Assembly (NCBI GenBank): GCA_018241265.1
Contig: JAFEEF010000034.1
Location: 1 to 64,000, forward strand
Direction: 5' to 3'
DNA: 64,000 nt
Origin: Pseudomonadota bacterium
GTDB lineage: Bacteria; Pseudomonadota; Gammaproteobacteria; Burkholderiales; Burkholderiaceae_C
A program made the translations under genes and the position numbers. This document shows positions 16,394 through 23,337 of this stretch, piece after piece (the first letter of the stretch is position 1; each line of letters begins with the position of its first letter). The notes under the pieces were generated by a model that was given only the letters and a program-made list of their open reading frames with translations, searched no databases and had not been told where the DNA came from.

Positions 16394-16762
16394 TCAAGCC
16401 TTTACGTCGACGACCGGTTCGAAGCCGCCGAAGATCATGCGCTTGCCGTCGAAGGGCATGGGCGGATTGCCGGGTGTGGACGGATCCATGCGCGGGTCTT
16501 CCATGATCTGCTTCATTGCAGCGTCGCGCGTGGCCTTGTCCGGCCATTCGATCCACGAAAAGGCCACCGTCTCTTCAGCCGTCGCCTGGACCGCGCGGCG
16601 GAAGTCGGTGACTTTGCCGTCGGGGACGTCGTCGCCCCAACCCTCGATCACGCGGATCGCACCCAGCTCGATGAATATCGGGTCGAGCTGGCGCGCGTGC
16701 TCGACGAACTTCTGCTTGTTGGCGGTGGGGACCGCGATCACGAAACCATCGATGTATGACAT
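16394..16762 (-). CDS. DUF1428 family protein
   Basis: A 122-residue protein starting MSYIDGFVIAVPTANKQKF, with the family signatures WGDDVPDGKVTDFRRAVQA, TVAFSWIEWPDKATRD and DGKRMIFGGFEPVVD. These are small ferredoxin-like (dimeric alpha/beta barrel) proteins without an established function, related in fold to antibiotic-biosynthesis monooxygenase-type proteins. I chose ATG 16762, preceded by GGGAG, over a start at 16894 that adds 44 unrelated residues. It appears monocistronic. Confidence 0.9.
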   Translation of the reverse strand: MSYIDGFVIAVPTANKQKFVEHARQLDPIFIELGAIRVIEGWGDDVPDGKVTDFRRAVQATAEETVAFSWIEWPDKATRDAAMKQIMEDPRMDPSTPGNPPMPFDGKRMIFGGFEPVVDVKA

Positions 16763-17167
16763 GCCTACACTCCCGTTGGGTTGATCGGTCGGGGTGCCCG
16801 CCTGAGGGCGCCCTCGTATCCCATCGACGAACGACTGGACGCTGGATCGACATGACATGCCCGGCAGGTCGACACGTGCCCTGCGTCGCTGCAACGCTGC
16901 AACGGGCGCGCGCTCTCAGAGTGGCAACTCGGAGGTCGCGTACAGCACCCTTGCCGTCGCCGGCCGATGATGGCGATCCACAGCGTCACCTGCAGACCTT
17001 GCCCGGGACGGCCGCTGAGTGCCGGACACCTGACGTCACGGTTGCCATCGACGGGAGCCCTCGGCCCTTGCATCTGCGCACGATGAGCAGCTTCTGGATG
17101 ACCAGCAGCGCACCGGCGGTGGTCAGGATGGCGACCGTGAAAGGGGTGCTCACGGCCGCCGGCAGGT
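16763..17167. other. intergenic stretch, possible short membrane peptide on the minus strand
   Basis: No recognised gene. A minus-strand frame from GTG 17153 to 16986 would encode 55 residues beginning VSTPFTVAILTTAGALLVIQ, a plausible single membrane helix followed by a basic RRCKGRG tail. It starts 14 nt downstream of the acetyltransferase stop but has no clear ribosome binding site, so I do not call it as a gene. Confidence 0.35.
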
Positions 17168-17698
17168 TCAGCCGTCCACTGGCGCCAGCGGCGTGTCCAG
17201 CAGCAGTTGGTAGAAGGCAAGATCCAGCCAGCGCCCGAACTTGAAGCCCACCTGCGGCAATGTGCCGACGTGGCGGAAGCCCAGCCGCTCGTGCAACGCG
17301 ATGCTGACGGCGTTCCGGGCATCGATTCCGCCGATCATGGCGTGAACATTGCGCGGACGGGCGGCCTCGGTCAGCCCCCGCAGGACCTGCATGCCCAAGC
17401 CGCGGCCGCGGTGATCCTTGTGCACGTACACCGAGTGTTCGACGCTGTACTTGTAGGCCGGCCACGCCCGGAAGGGGCCGAAGCTGCCCACGGCAGCCAG
17501 CGCACCGTGCTCGTCCTCGAGCCCTATGACGGGGAAGTGGCCCTTCTCCTTCGCGGCGAACCAGGCCTCCATGCTGGCCTGCGGACGTGGCTCGTAGTCG
17601 TAGAGCGCCGTCGATGTGACGATCGCCTCGTTGAAGATGTCGAGGATGGCGTCGGCGTGCCGGGCGTGCGTGCAGTGGACGAGGGTGTGCGAAGTCAT
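17168..17698 (-). CDS. GNAT-family N-acetyltransferase (phosphinothricin/MnaT-like)
   Basis: A 176-residue GCN5-related acetyltransferase most like the Pat/MnaT group that acetylates small amines such as phosphinothricin or methionine analogues. Visible features: IFNEAIVTSTALYDYEPR near the N-terminus, SVEHSVYVHKDHRGRGLGMQVL (acetyl-CoA-binding R/Q-x-x-G-x-G/A loop), MIGGIDARNAVSIALHERLGF, and GFKFGRWLDLAFYQLLL at the C-terminus. Its ATG overlaps the stop of the XRE-cupin regulator by 4 nt (ATGA), so both are translated from one mRNA and the regulator probably controls it. The natural substrate is unknown. Confidence 0.9.
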   Translation of the reverse strand: MTSHTLVHCTHARHADAILDIFNEAIVTSTALYDYEPRPQASMEAWFAAKEKGHFPVIGLEDEHGALAAVGSFGPFRAWPAYKYSVEHSVYVHKDHRGRGLGMQVLRGLTEAARPRNVHAMIGGIDARNAVSIALHERLGFRHVGTLPQVGFKFGRWLDLAFYQLLLDTPLAPVDG

Positions 17699-18282
17699 GT
17701 CGATCTCCGGGTCGTGCCAGTACCGCGCACCAGGGCCAGCATGTAGCGGGCCGGTCGCGAACCTGGGTTATGGAAGGTGATGCGATCGCCCAGGGTCATC
17801 GCCATGCAGTCGCCGACGTGCAGCGTCCAGCTGCGACCCTCGTGGGTGATGTCCATCGCACCCTTGATGACCCAGACCTGCTGCTGGACACCGACACGGC
17901 GCACCGGGTTGTCGAACACCACCGTCTCGCCCGCCGGAAACGTCACCTCAACCAGGTCGACAGGGGAGTCCACGCTCGCGGGCGACAGTTGCCGGCGGAC
18001 ATAACCCGAGGCCGGGTCCGTCCACACCGGTTGGTCGGCACGGCGAGCCACCGGATCGGGATCCGCCGCTCGGGCGTCGCCTGCAAACAGCGCGGGCAGC
18101 GAAATCCCCAGGGCATCGGCAAGCTTGTTCAGCACCGCAGCGGTGGCGCTGGTCTCCTGGCGCTCGATCAACGAGATCATCGAACGACTCACGCCGCTCA
18201 GCGCTGCCAGTTGCTCCAGCGTCAGATCGCGGTCACGTCGCAGGTCGCGGACGCGTGCGGCGAGTAGGGCGTCGACATCCAT
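17695..18282 (-). CDS. XRE-family transcriptional regulator with C-terminal cupin
   Basis: A 195-residue dual-domain regulator. An HTH_3 domain (about residues 8-65; LRRDRDLTLEQLAALSGVSR, MISLIERQETSATAAVLNKL) is followed by a cupin ligand-binding domain (about 110-190; VFDNPVRRVGVQQQVWVIKG, HEGRSWTLHVGDCMAM). Such proteins control small metabolic or amine-related operons in response to a ligand held by the cupin. I chose ATG 18282 because it starts right at a palindromic operator with a good -10; a start at 18351 would read through that operator. The downstream acetyltransferase gene overlaps by 4 nt. Confidence 0.92.
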   Translation of the reverse strand: MDVDALLAARVRDLRRDRDLTLEQLAALSGVSRSMISLIERQETSATAAVLNKLADALGISLPALFAGDARAADPDPVARRADQPVWTDPASGYVRRQLSPASVDSPVDLVEVTFPAGETVVFDNPVRRVGVQQQVWVIKGAMDITHEGRSWTLHVGDCMAMTLGDRITFHNPGSRPARYMLALVRGTGTTRRST

Positions 18283-18319
18283 ACAATCCAGTATATTGGA
18301 TTGTTGATCCGGTACGCAA
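18283..18319 (-). promoter_or_regulatory. palindromic operator overlapping a leaderless promoter
   Basis: CAATCCA (18284-18290) and TGGATTG (18297-18303) form a perfect 7-bp inverted repeat with a 6-nt spacer. On the minus strand the spacer region reads TATACT (18295-18290), a -10 one base from consensus, with a weak -35 TTGCGT (18319-18314) 18 nt upstream. Transcription should start at or next to the A of ATG 18282, so the mRNA would be leaderless. Bound regulator would block RNA polymerase, which implies autorepression. Confidence 0.55.
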
Positions 18320-18451
18320 GAACTAAAAGCGAAGGCCGAGCCCGTACACATGGAAGACGCTACTCGTCCCGGAATTCGAAAGGTTCGTCTACAGCGATGC
18401 CGGGTCCAGTGGCGCCCAGGATCGCTTCATGATCCTAGGGTACGTCGATAC

Positions 18452-18480
18452 TTGACAGGAGAATCTATGAAAAGTAATGT
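18452..18480 (+). promoter_or_regulatory. candidate sigma-70 promoter of the octopine dehydrogenase-like operon
   Basis: A perfect -35 TTGACA (18452-18457) and a weak -10 TAATGT (18475-18480) are separated by 17 nt; the predicted start lies about 30 nt before ATG 18516. The stretch is more AT-rich than its surroundings. AGGAGAATCT-ATG at about 18457-18469 would also allow a 33-codon leader peptide overlapping the start of the downstream gene, but I see nothing that shows it is real. Confidence 0.35.
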
Positions 18481-18515
18481 AAGAGCGTTGCCTACTCCCT
18501 CCCGCTGCATCGCCC

Positions 18516-19589
18516 ATGAAGATCGCCATCCTGGGCGGCGGACACGGCTGCTATGCCGCCGCCGCTGACCTTTCCGAAGCCGGCCACCACGTGTCCCTCT
18601 GGCGCCGAGATGGCGCCGCGTTGCAGCCCCTGGTCGAAGCCGGTTCCATCACCCTGAAAGACGCTGGCGGCCAACGCGACATTCCGATCGCGCTTGCGAC
18701 GGCCGACATCGGCAAGGCGCTGCAGGATGCGGAGCTCATCGTCTTCCCGTCGCCCGCCGTTGCGCAGGAGGACGTCGCGCGGTTGATGGCGCCGCATCTC
18801 GTCGACGGGCAGGTGGTCTTCCTCGCGCCTGGCACCTTCGGCAGCTACGTGATGTCGCGCGTCGTGCGCGAATCGGGCTCCCGTGCCGACGTGGCGTGGG
18901 CGGAGACCGGAACGCTGCCGTATCTCGCGCGCAAGCATGGCGAGCGGGAGGTGAACGTGACGATCCGTGCGGTCCGGCTGCCGACGGGCGTCTACCCGGC
19001 GCGCAAGGGTGACCACGCCGTGGCCGTGATCCGCAAGGCCTATCCCAGCGTCCATGGCTGCGGTGACGCGCTGTCGGGCGCTCTGATGAACGCCGGTCCC
19101 GTCATCCATCCGCCCCTGATCGTGATGAACGCGGCGCCGCTGCAGCATTTCGAGCGCTGGGACATCCACAACGAAGGCACGCAACCGGCGGTGCGCGCGG
19201 TGACCGACCGCCTCGACGGCGAACGCGTGGCCGTGCGAGAGGCGCTCGGCTATGGCCAGCCGCACTACCCGTTGTCGGACCACTACCTGAACGACCAGTG
19301 GATGTACGGCGATGCTCACAAGAAGCTGGTCAAGTCCGGTGACTGGCGAGAACACATCGACCTGCACGCCCATCGCTACGTGCGCGAGGACACCGAGCTC
19401 GGACTGGCCTTCCTGGCGTCGGTCGCGCGCTTCGCGGGCGTCGACGCGCCGGTGGCGCATGGCCTGCTGGCGGTCGTGGGCGGCTTCCTCGGACAGGACC
19501 TGCGCCACGGCAGGCGCACGCTCGAAGCGCTCGGCCTCGCCGAGCTCGGTCGCGAGGCGCTGCTTCGCCGCCTGCACGATGGGGAGTGA
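18516..19589 (+). CDS. NAD(P)-dependent octopine/opine dehydrogenase-family protein
   Basis: A 357-residue oxidoreductase with an N-terminal Rossmann fold (MKIAILGGGHGCYAAAADL, GxGxxG-type) and a C-terminal Octopine_DH-type domain recognisable from PPLIVMNAAPLQHFERWDIHNEG and GYGQPHYPLSDHY, whose His is in the position of the family's catalytic His. Opine dehydrogenases reductively condense an amino acid with a 2-oxoacid; relatives act on other N-substituted or secondary alcohol substrates. The start has no clear ribosome site. It is followed after 4 nt by a 3-hydroxyacyl-CoA dehydrogenase-type gene, so a two-step dehydrogenase operon is likely. The substrate is not known. Confidence 0.8.
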   Translation: MKIAILGGGHGCYAAAADLSEAGHHVSLWRRDGAALQPLVEAGSITLKDAGGQRDIPIALATADIGKALQDAELIVFPSPAVAQEDVARLMAPHLVDGQVVFLAPGTFGSYVMSRVVRESGSRADVAWAETGTLPYLARKHGEREVNVTIRAVRLPTGVYPARKGDHAVAVIRKAYPSVHGCGDALSGALMNAGPVIHPPLIVMNAAPLQHFERWDIHNEGTQPAVRAVTDRLDGERVAVREALGYGQPHYPLSDHYLNDQWMYGDAHKKLVKSGDWREHIDLHAHRYVREDTELGLAFLASVARFAGVDAPVAHGLLAVVGGFLGQDLRHGRRTLEALGLAELGREALLRRLHDGE

Positions 19590-19593
19590 CGCG

Positions 19594-20583
19594 ATGGCAG
19601 CTCGCTACGCCGCGGTCGGCGCGGGACGCATGGGCCGGGGCATCGCGATCGCGTTCGCGTACGCCGGACACCGCATCGCTTTGGTGGATCTGCGCCGTCG
19701 GACCGAGGAGGCCTGGCGCCAGCTCGCCGACGAGGCTCGCGCCGAGATCGTCGGGAGCCTGCAGGGGCTCGTCCAGCTCGGCGCGCTCGACCCGGCGCTG
19801 GTGGATCCGATCGCAAGCCGCATCGAGTTCGTTGACGCTGCCCGGGCCGCCGGGGCACTGGCCGAGGCAGAGCTCGTGTTCGAGGGCGTCCCCGAGACGC
19901 TGGAAGCCAAGCGCGATGCCTTCTCGTTCCTGAACGAGCATTGCCGCGACGACGCCATCCTCACGTCGACCACCAGCAGCATCCTGGTCACGCAGCTCGC
20001 CGAGCTCGTGCGGCGGCCGGAGCGCTTCCTGAACATGCACTGGCTGAACCCGGCCTACATGATCCCGGTGGTCGAGCTGAGCGCGCACGCCGGCACACAC
20101 GCGGACGTGGTGCATCGTGCGCGCCGCATCATGGAGAGCATCGGCAAGCTGCCGGTGCTGTGCGGCGCCGCCCCAGGCTACATCGTGCCTCGGCTGCAGG
20201 CCCTGGTCATGAACGAGGCCGCCCGCATGGTCGACGAGGGTGTCGCCACCGCCGAAGAGATCGACAAGGCGACCCGCTTCGGAATGGGGTTGCGTTTCGC
20301 GGCGCTGGGCGTGGTCGAGTTCATCGACTTCGGCGGCGCCGACATCCTGCACCACGCGAGCCGGGAGATGTCGGCTTCGATCGACGCGGTGCGCTACGCA
20401 GCACCACCCGTCATCGGCCGGATGGTGGAAGAGAACCGGCTGGGCCTGAAGTCCGGGCGGGGCTTCTACGACTACAGCGATCGCGATGTCGCCGCGTATC
20501 GTCGCGACGTCCTGCAGCGCACCCTGGGCATGCTCGGGCACGCCGGCATGTGGCAGCCTGCTGCCGCAACCACGATCGAGTAA
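19594..20583 (+). CDS. 3-hydroxyacyl-CoA dehydrogenase-family protein (HBD/carnitine dehydrogenase-like)
   Basis: A 329-residue NAD-dependent dehydrogenase. The N-terminus YAAVGAGRMGRGIAIAFAYAG is the dinucleotide fold; VFEGVPETLEAKRDAFSFLN, ILTSTTSSILVTQLA, FLNMHWLNPAYMIPVVEL (catalytic His in NMHWLNP, normally GxHFFNP) and LPVLCGAAPGYIVPRLQALVMNEA follow. The C-terminal helical domain has FGMGLRFAALGVVEFIDFGG and KSGRGFYDY. Single-domain enzymes of this type oxidise 3-hydroxybutyryl-CoA, L-carnitine or similar; the altered HWLNP motif argues for a non-canonical substrate. It is coupled to the opine dehydrogenase-like gene and convergent with the MarR gene. Confidence 0.85.
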   Translation: MAARYAAVGAGRMGRGIAIAFAYAGHRIALVDLRRRTEEAWRQLADEARAEIVGSLQGLVQLGALDPALVDPIASRIEFVDAARAAGALAEAELVFEGVPETLEAKRDAFSFLNEHCRDDAILTSTTSSILVTQLAELVRRPERFLNMHWLNPAYMIPVVELSAHAGTHADVVHRARRIMESIGKLPVLCGAAPGYIVPRLQALVMNEAARMVDEGVATAEEIDKATRFGMGLRFAALGVVEFIDFGGADILHHASREMSASIDAVRYAAPPVIGRMVEENRLGLKSGRGFYDYSDRDVAAYRRDVLQRTLGMLGHAGMWQPAAATTIE

Positions 20584-20595
20584 GTCGACCCCGCT

Positions 20596-21072
20596 TCAGT
20601 CGTCATCGCCGGCGTCCTCGACGTCGGCACCCTGGTACATCTCGATCATCTGCTTGAGCGTCTCCTTGAGTTCGGCGGCGCGGGCCAGGCCGAAAGGCTC
20701 CAGCACCCGGCGCTCATGCTCGCGCGCCTGCTTGATCAGGCTCGCGACGAGTCGGCTGCCGGTCGCGGTGATCGCCACCAGCGTGACCCGACGGTCGTTC
20801 TCGTCGGCAATGCGCTTGACCTGCCCACGGGCTTCCATGCGGTCGAGTACGCGCGTCACGGTCGGCTGCTTGGTGACGGTGATCTTCGCCAGGCGGCCGA
20901 TGCTCGTCGGCTCGCTACCGGCCAGCGAGGCGAGCACGCGCCACTCGGAGACGGTGAAGCCCTTGGCCTTCGCGATCCGGTGGAACTCGCCGGAGATCAG
21001 ATGGCTCGCCTGCGCCAGCAGCGCCGGCAGGTAGTCGTCCACGAAACGGTCCTCGGTGTCTGTCCTGCTCAT
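20596..21072 (-). CDS. MarR-family transcriptional regulator
   Basis: A 158-residue winged-helix regulator: FTVSEWRVLASLAG, IGRLAKITVTKQPTVTRVLDRMEARGQVKRIADENDRR (recognition helix and wing) and a C-terminal dimerisation helix. It is transcribed away from the 2-oxoacid oxidoreductase gene across a 120-nt region carrying a candidate operator, so it is the probable repressor of the island. MarR proteins that respond to indole-3-acetate control the iad loci of Variovorax (recalled literature); whether this one does is inference. I took ATG 21072 (MSRTDTED); ATG 21096 would add 8 residues and cannot be excluded. Confidence 0.88.
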   Translation of the reverse strand: MSRTDTEDRFVDDYLPALLAQASHLISGEFHRIAKAKGFTVSEWRVLASLAGSEPTSIGRLAKITVTKQPTVTRVLDRMEARGQVKRIADENDRRVTLVAITATGSRLVASLIKQAREHERRVLEPFGLARAAELKETLKQMIEMYQGADVEDAGDDD

Positions 21073-21104
21073 GTCCGAATTGTTGCATCCCGGCATGTCC
21101 GACT

Positions 21105-21159
21105 AGGGAAATCCCTGGCCGAAGAAATCCATGACTTTTCATACGTTCTGGTATAAATT
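21105..21159. promoter_or_regulatory. divergent control region with candidate MarR operator and -10
   Basis: ATAC (21141-21144) and GTAT (21151-21154) form the core of an imperfect inverted repeat spanning 21136-21159 that overlaps a -10-like TATAAA (21152-21157) for the rightward operon. A second, perfect palindrome, AGGGA-AA-TCCCT, lies at 21105-21116 between the two genes. Either could be the regulator's binding site. Confidence 0.35.
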
Positions 21160-21192
21160 GATCGCAAGTGAAGGAGAGTCGCCGGAGCACTC

Positions 21193-23337
21193 ATGGCCGA
21201 ACGTTCGTTCGTTGAAGAGGTCAAGAAGCTGAAGCTGGGAGCCGGCGAGGTCTTCCGTGGCGAAGGCATCCTGGCCGTCACCAAGGCGCTGCTGGAGTCG
21301 GGCGTTGCGTACGTCGCGGGCTACCAGGGCGCTCCGATCTCGCACCTGATGGACGTACTGGCGGACGCCCAGGACATCCTCTCCGAGTACGGCATCCGGT
21401 TCGAGAACAGTGCCAGCGAAGCGACCGCTGCCGCGACCTTGGCCGCCTCGGTGAACTATCCCCTGCGCGGCGCGGCGACCTTCAAGTCGACCGTCGGCAC
21501 CAACGTCGCGTCGGACGCGCTGGCGAACCTGGCGTCCGGCGGCGTCACCGGCGGCGCGCTGATCGTCGTCGGCGAGGACTACGGCGAAGGCTCCTCGATC
21601 ATGCAGGAGCGCAGCCACGCCTTCGCGATGAAGTCGCAGATCTGGCTGCTCGACCCGCGGCCCGACCTGCCGAGCATCGTCGGCGCGGTCAAGCACGGCT
21701 TCGAGCTCTCGGAGGCCAGCAACACGCCGGTGATGCTGCAACTGCGCATCCGCGCCTGCCACGTGCATGGCGAGTTCATCGCCGGCGACAACCGGGCTCC
21801 CGACTTCACCCTGAAGCAGGCGCTGGAACAGCCGCAGCGTGACACCAGCCGCATCGTGCTGCCGCCCGCCAGCTTCCTGCACGAGCAGGAGAAGATCCGC
21901 GACCGTTGGCCCGCGGCCGTGCGCTACATCGAGCAGAACCGGCTCAACGAGTTCTTCAACGAGACCGGCGACGACATCGGGATCGTCGTCCAGGGCGGCA
22001 GCTACAACACCCTCATGCGCGTGCTCGAGCGCCTGGGCGTGGCCGATGTCTACGGCAACACCAGCGTGCCGCTCTATGTCATGAACGTCGCCTACCCGGT
22101 CATCGACCGGGAGATGCTGCGCTTCTGCCGGAACAAGCGTGCTGTCCTGATGGTGGAGGAGGGGCAGCCCAACTTCATCGAGCAGAACGTCGCGACGCTG
22201 CTTCGGCAGGCCGACTCTCCCGCGGCGTTGCATGGCAAGGACATGCTGCCGATGGCGGGGGAGTACACCGCGGCCGCGCTCATGAAGGGCGTGCGGACCT
22301 TCCTGGAGCAGTACGGCCGCCTCCGACCGATCGCGAAGCCGGCCACGGCCCAGCCGAGGAAGGTCATTCCGCTGAAAGCGCTGGACGAGAGCGTGCAGGG
22401 TCGGCCGCCCGGCTTCTGCACCGGCTGCCCCGAACGTCCCATCTTCACGGCGATGAAGCTCGTGGAGCGCGAACTCGGGCCGCATCACGTCAGTGCCGAC
22501 ATCGGCTGCCACCTCTTCTCCATCCTGCCGCCGTTCAACCTCGGCAACACCACGATGGGCTACGGTCTCGGTGCCGCGGGCGCGGCTGCGCTCAACGCGC
22601 CGGCGGGCAAGCGTGCGATCAGCGTGATGGGCGATGGCGGGTTCTGGCACAACGGCCTGACCAGCGGCGTCGCCAACGCGGTGTTCAACCGCAGCGACAA
22701 CCTCACGATCGTCGTCGACAACAGCTACACCTCGGCCACCGGCGGCCAGGACATCCTGTCGTCGACGGCGGTCAACAAGACCCGCGACACCGGCCACGCG
22801 ATCGAGGACGCGGTGAGGGGCGTCGGCGTCAAGTGGGTGCGCACGCTGGAACGCACCTACGACGTCGCCGGCATGCGCGACACGCTGCGCCAGGCGCTCA
22901 CGACGCAGGAGAAGGGCCCCAAGGTCCTGATCGCGCAGTCGGAGTGCATGCTCAATCGCCAGCGCCGCGAGAAGCCGTTGCAGCGAAAGGCGGTCGCCGA
23001 GGGCAAACGCGTCGTGCGCGAACGCTTCGGTGTCGATGCCGATACCTGCACCGGCGACCATTCCTGCATTCGCCTGTCGGGATGTCCGTCGCTCTCGATC
23101 AAGCCGAATCCGGACCCGCTGCGCCAGGACCCGGTCGCCACGGTGCTCGACTCCTGCGTGGGCTGCGGCCTGTGCGGAGAGGTCTCGCACGCCGCGGTGC
23201 TGTGCCCCTCGTTCTACAAGGCGCAGATCGTCACCAACCCGAGCCGTTGGGACCGCGTGAAGCGACGCATGAGCCTGGCCGTGATCGGCGCGCTGCAGCG
23301 TCGCGAGGCGCGTGCAAGGAGTCGCTATGCGTTCTGA
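21193..23337 (+). CDS. TPP-dependent 2-oxoacid:ferredoxin oxidoreductase alpha subunit (IorA-like)
   Basis: A 714-residue homologue of indolepyruvate:ferredoxin oxidoreductase alpha. The N-terminal pyrimidine-binding domain has GYQGAPISHLMDVLA and SASEATAAATLAASVNYPLR. The PP-binding domain has MGDGGFWHNGLTSGVANAVF with VDNSYTSATGG (about nt 22627-22750). Two cysteine clusters at the C-terminus (CTGDHSCIRLSGCP and CVGCGLCGEVSHAAVLCP, about 23047-23212) replace the usual ferredoxin domain. It opens the operon divergent from MarR and overlaps the beta gene by 11 nt. In this context I infer that the 2-oxoacid is isatinate, giving 2-aminobenzoyl-CoA. The homologue in iad loci is, as I recall, named iadA. 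Confidence 0.9.
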   Translation: MAERSFVEEVKKLKLGAGEVFRGEGILAVTKALLESGVAYVAGYQGAPISHLMDVLADAQDILSEYGIRFENSASEATAAATLAASVNYPLRGAATFKSTVGTNVASDALANLASGGVTGGALIVVGEDYGEGSSIMQERSHAFAMKSQIWLLDPRPDLPSIVGAVKHGFELSEASNTPVMLQLRIRACHVHGEFIAGDNRAPDFTLKQALEQPQRDTSRIVLPPASFLHEQEKIRDRWPAAVRYIEQNRLNEFFNETGDDIGIVVQGGSYNTLMRVLERLGVADVYGNTSVPLYVMNVAYPVIDREMLRFCRNKRAVLMVEEGQPNFIEQNVATLLRQADSPAALHGKDMLPMAGEYTAAALMKGVRTFLEQYGRLRPIAKPATAQPRKVIPLKALDESVQGRPPGFCTGCPERPIFTAMKLVERELGPHHVSADIGCHLFSILPPFNLGNTTMGYGLGAAGAAALNAPAGKRAISVMGDGGFWHNGLTSGVANAVFNRSDNLTIVVDNSYTSATGGQDILSSTAVNKTRDTGHAIEDAVRGVGVKWVRTLERTYDVAGMRDTLRQALTTQEKGPKVLIAQSECMLNRQRREKPLQRKAVAEGKRVVRERFGVDADTCTGDHSCIRLSGCPSLSIKPNPDPLRQDPVATVLDSCVGCGLCGEVSHAAVLCPSFYKAQIVTNPSRWDRVKRRMSLAVIGALQRREARARSRYAF

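Noticed and set aside
16986..17153. 55-codon minus-strand membrane-like peptide
   Set aside because: A plausible helix but no ribosome site or homologue known to me; recorded only in the intergenic entry.
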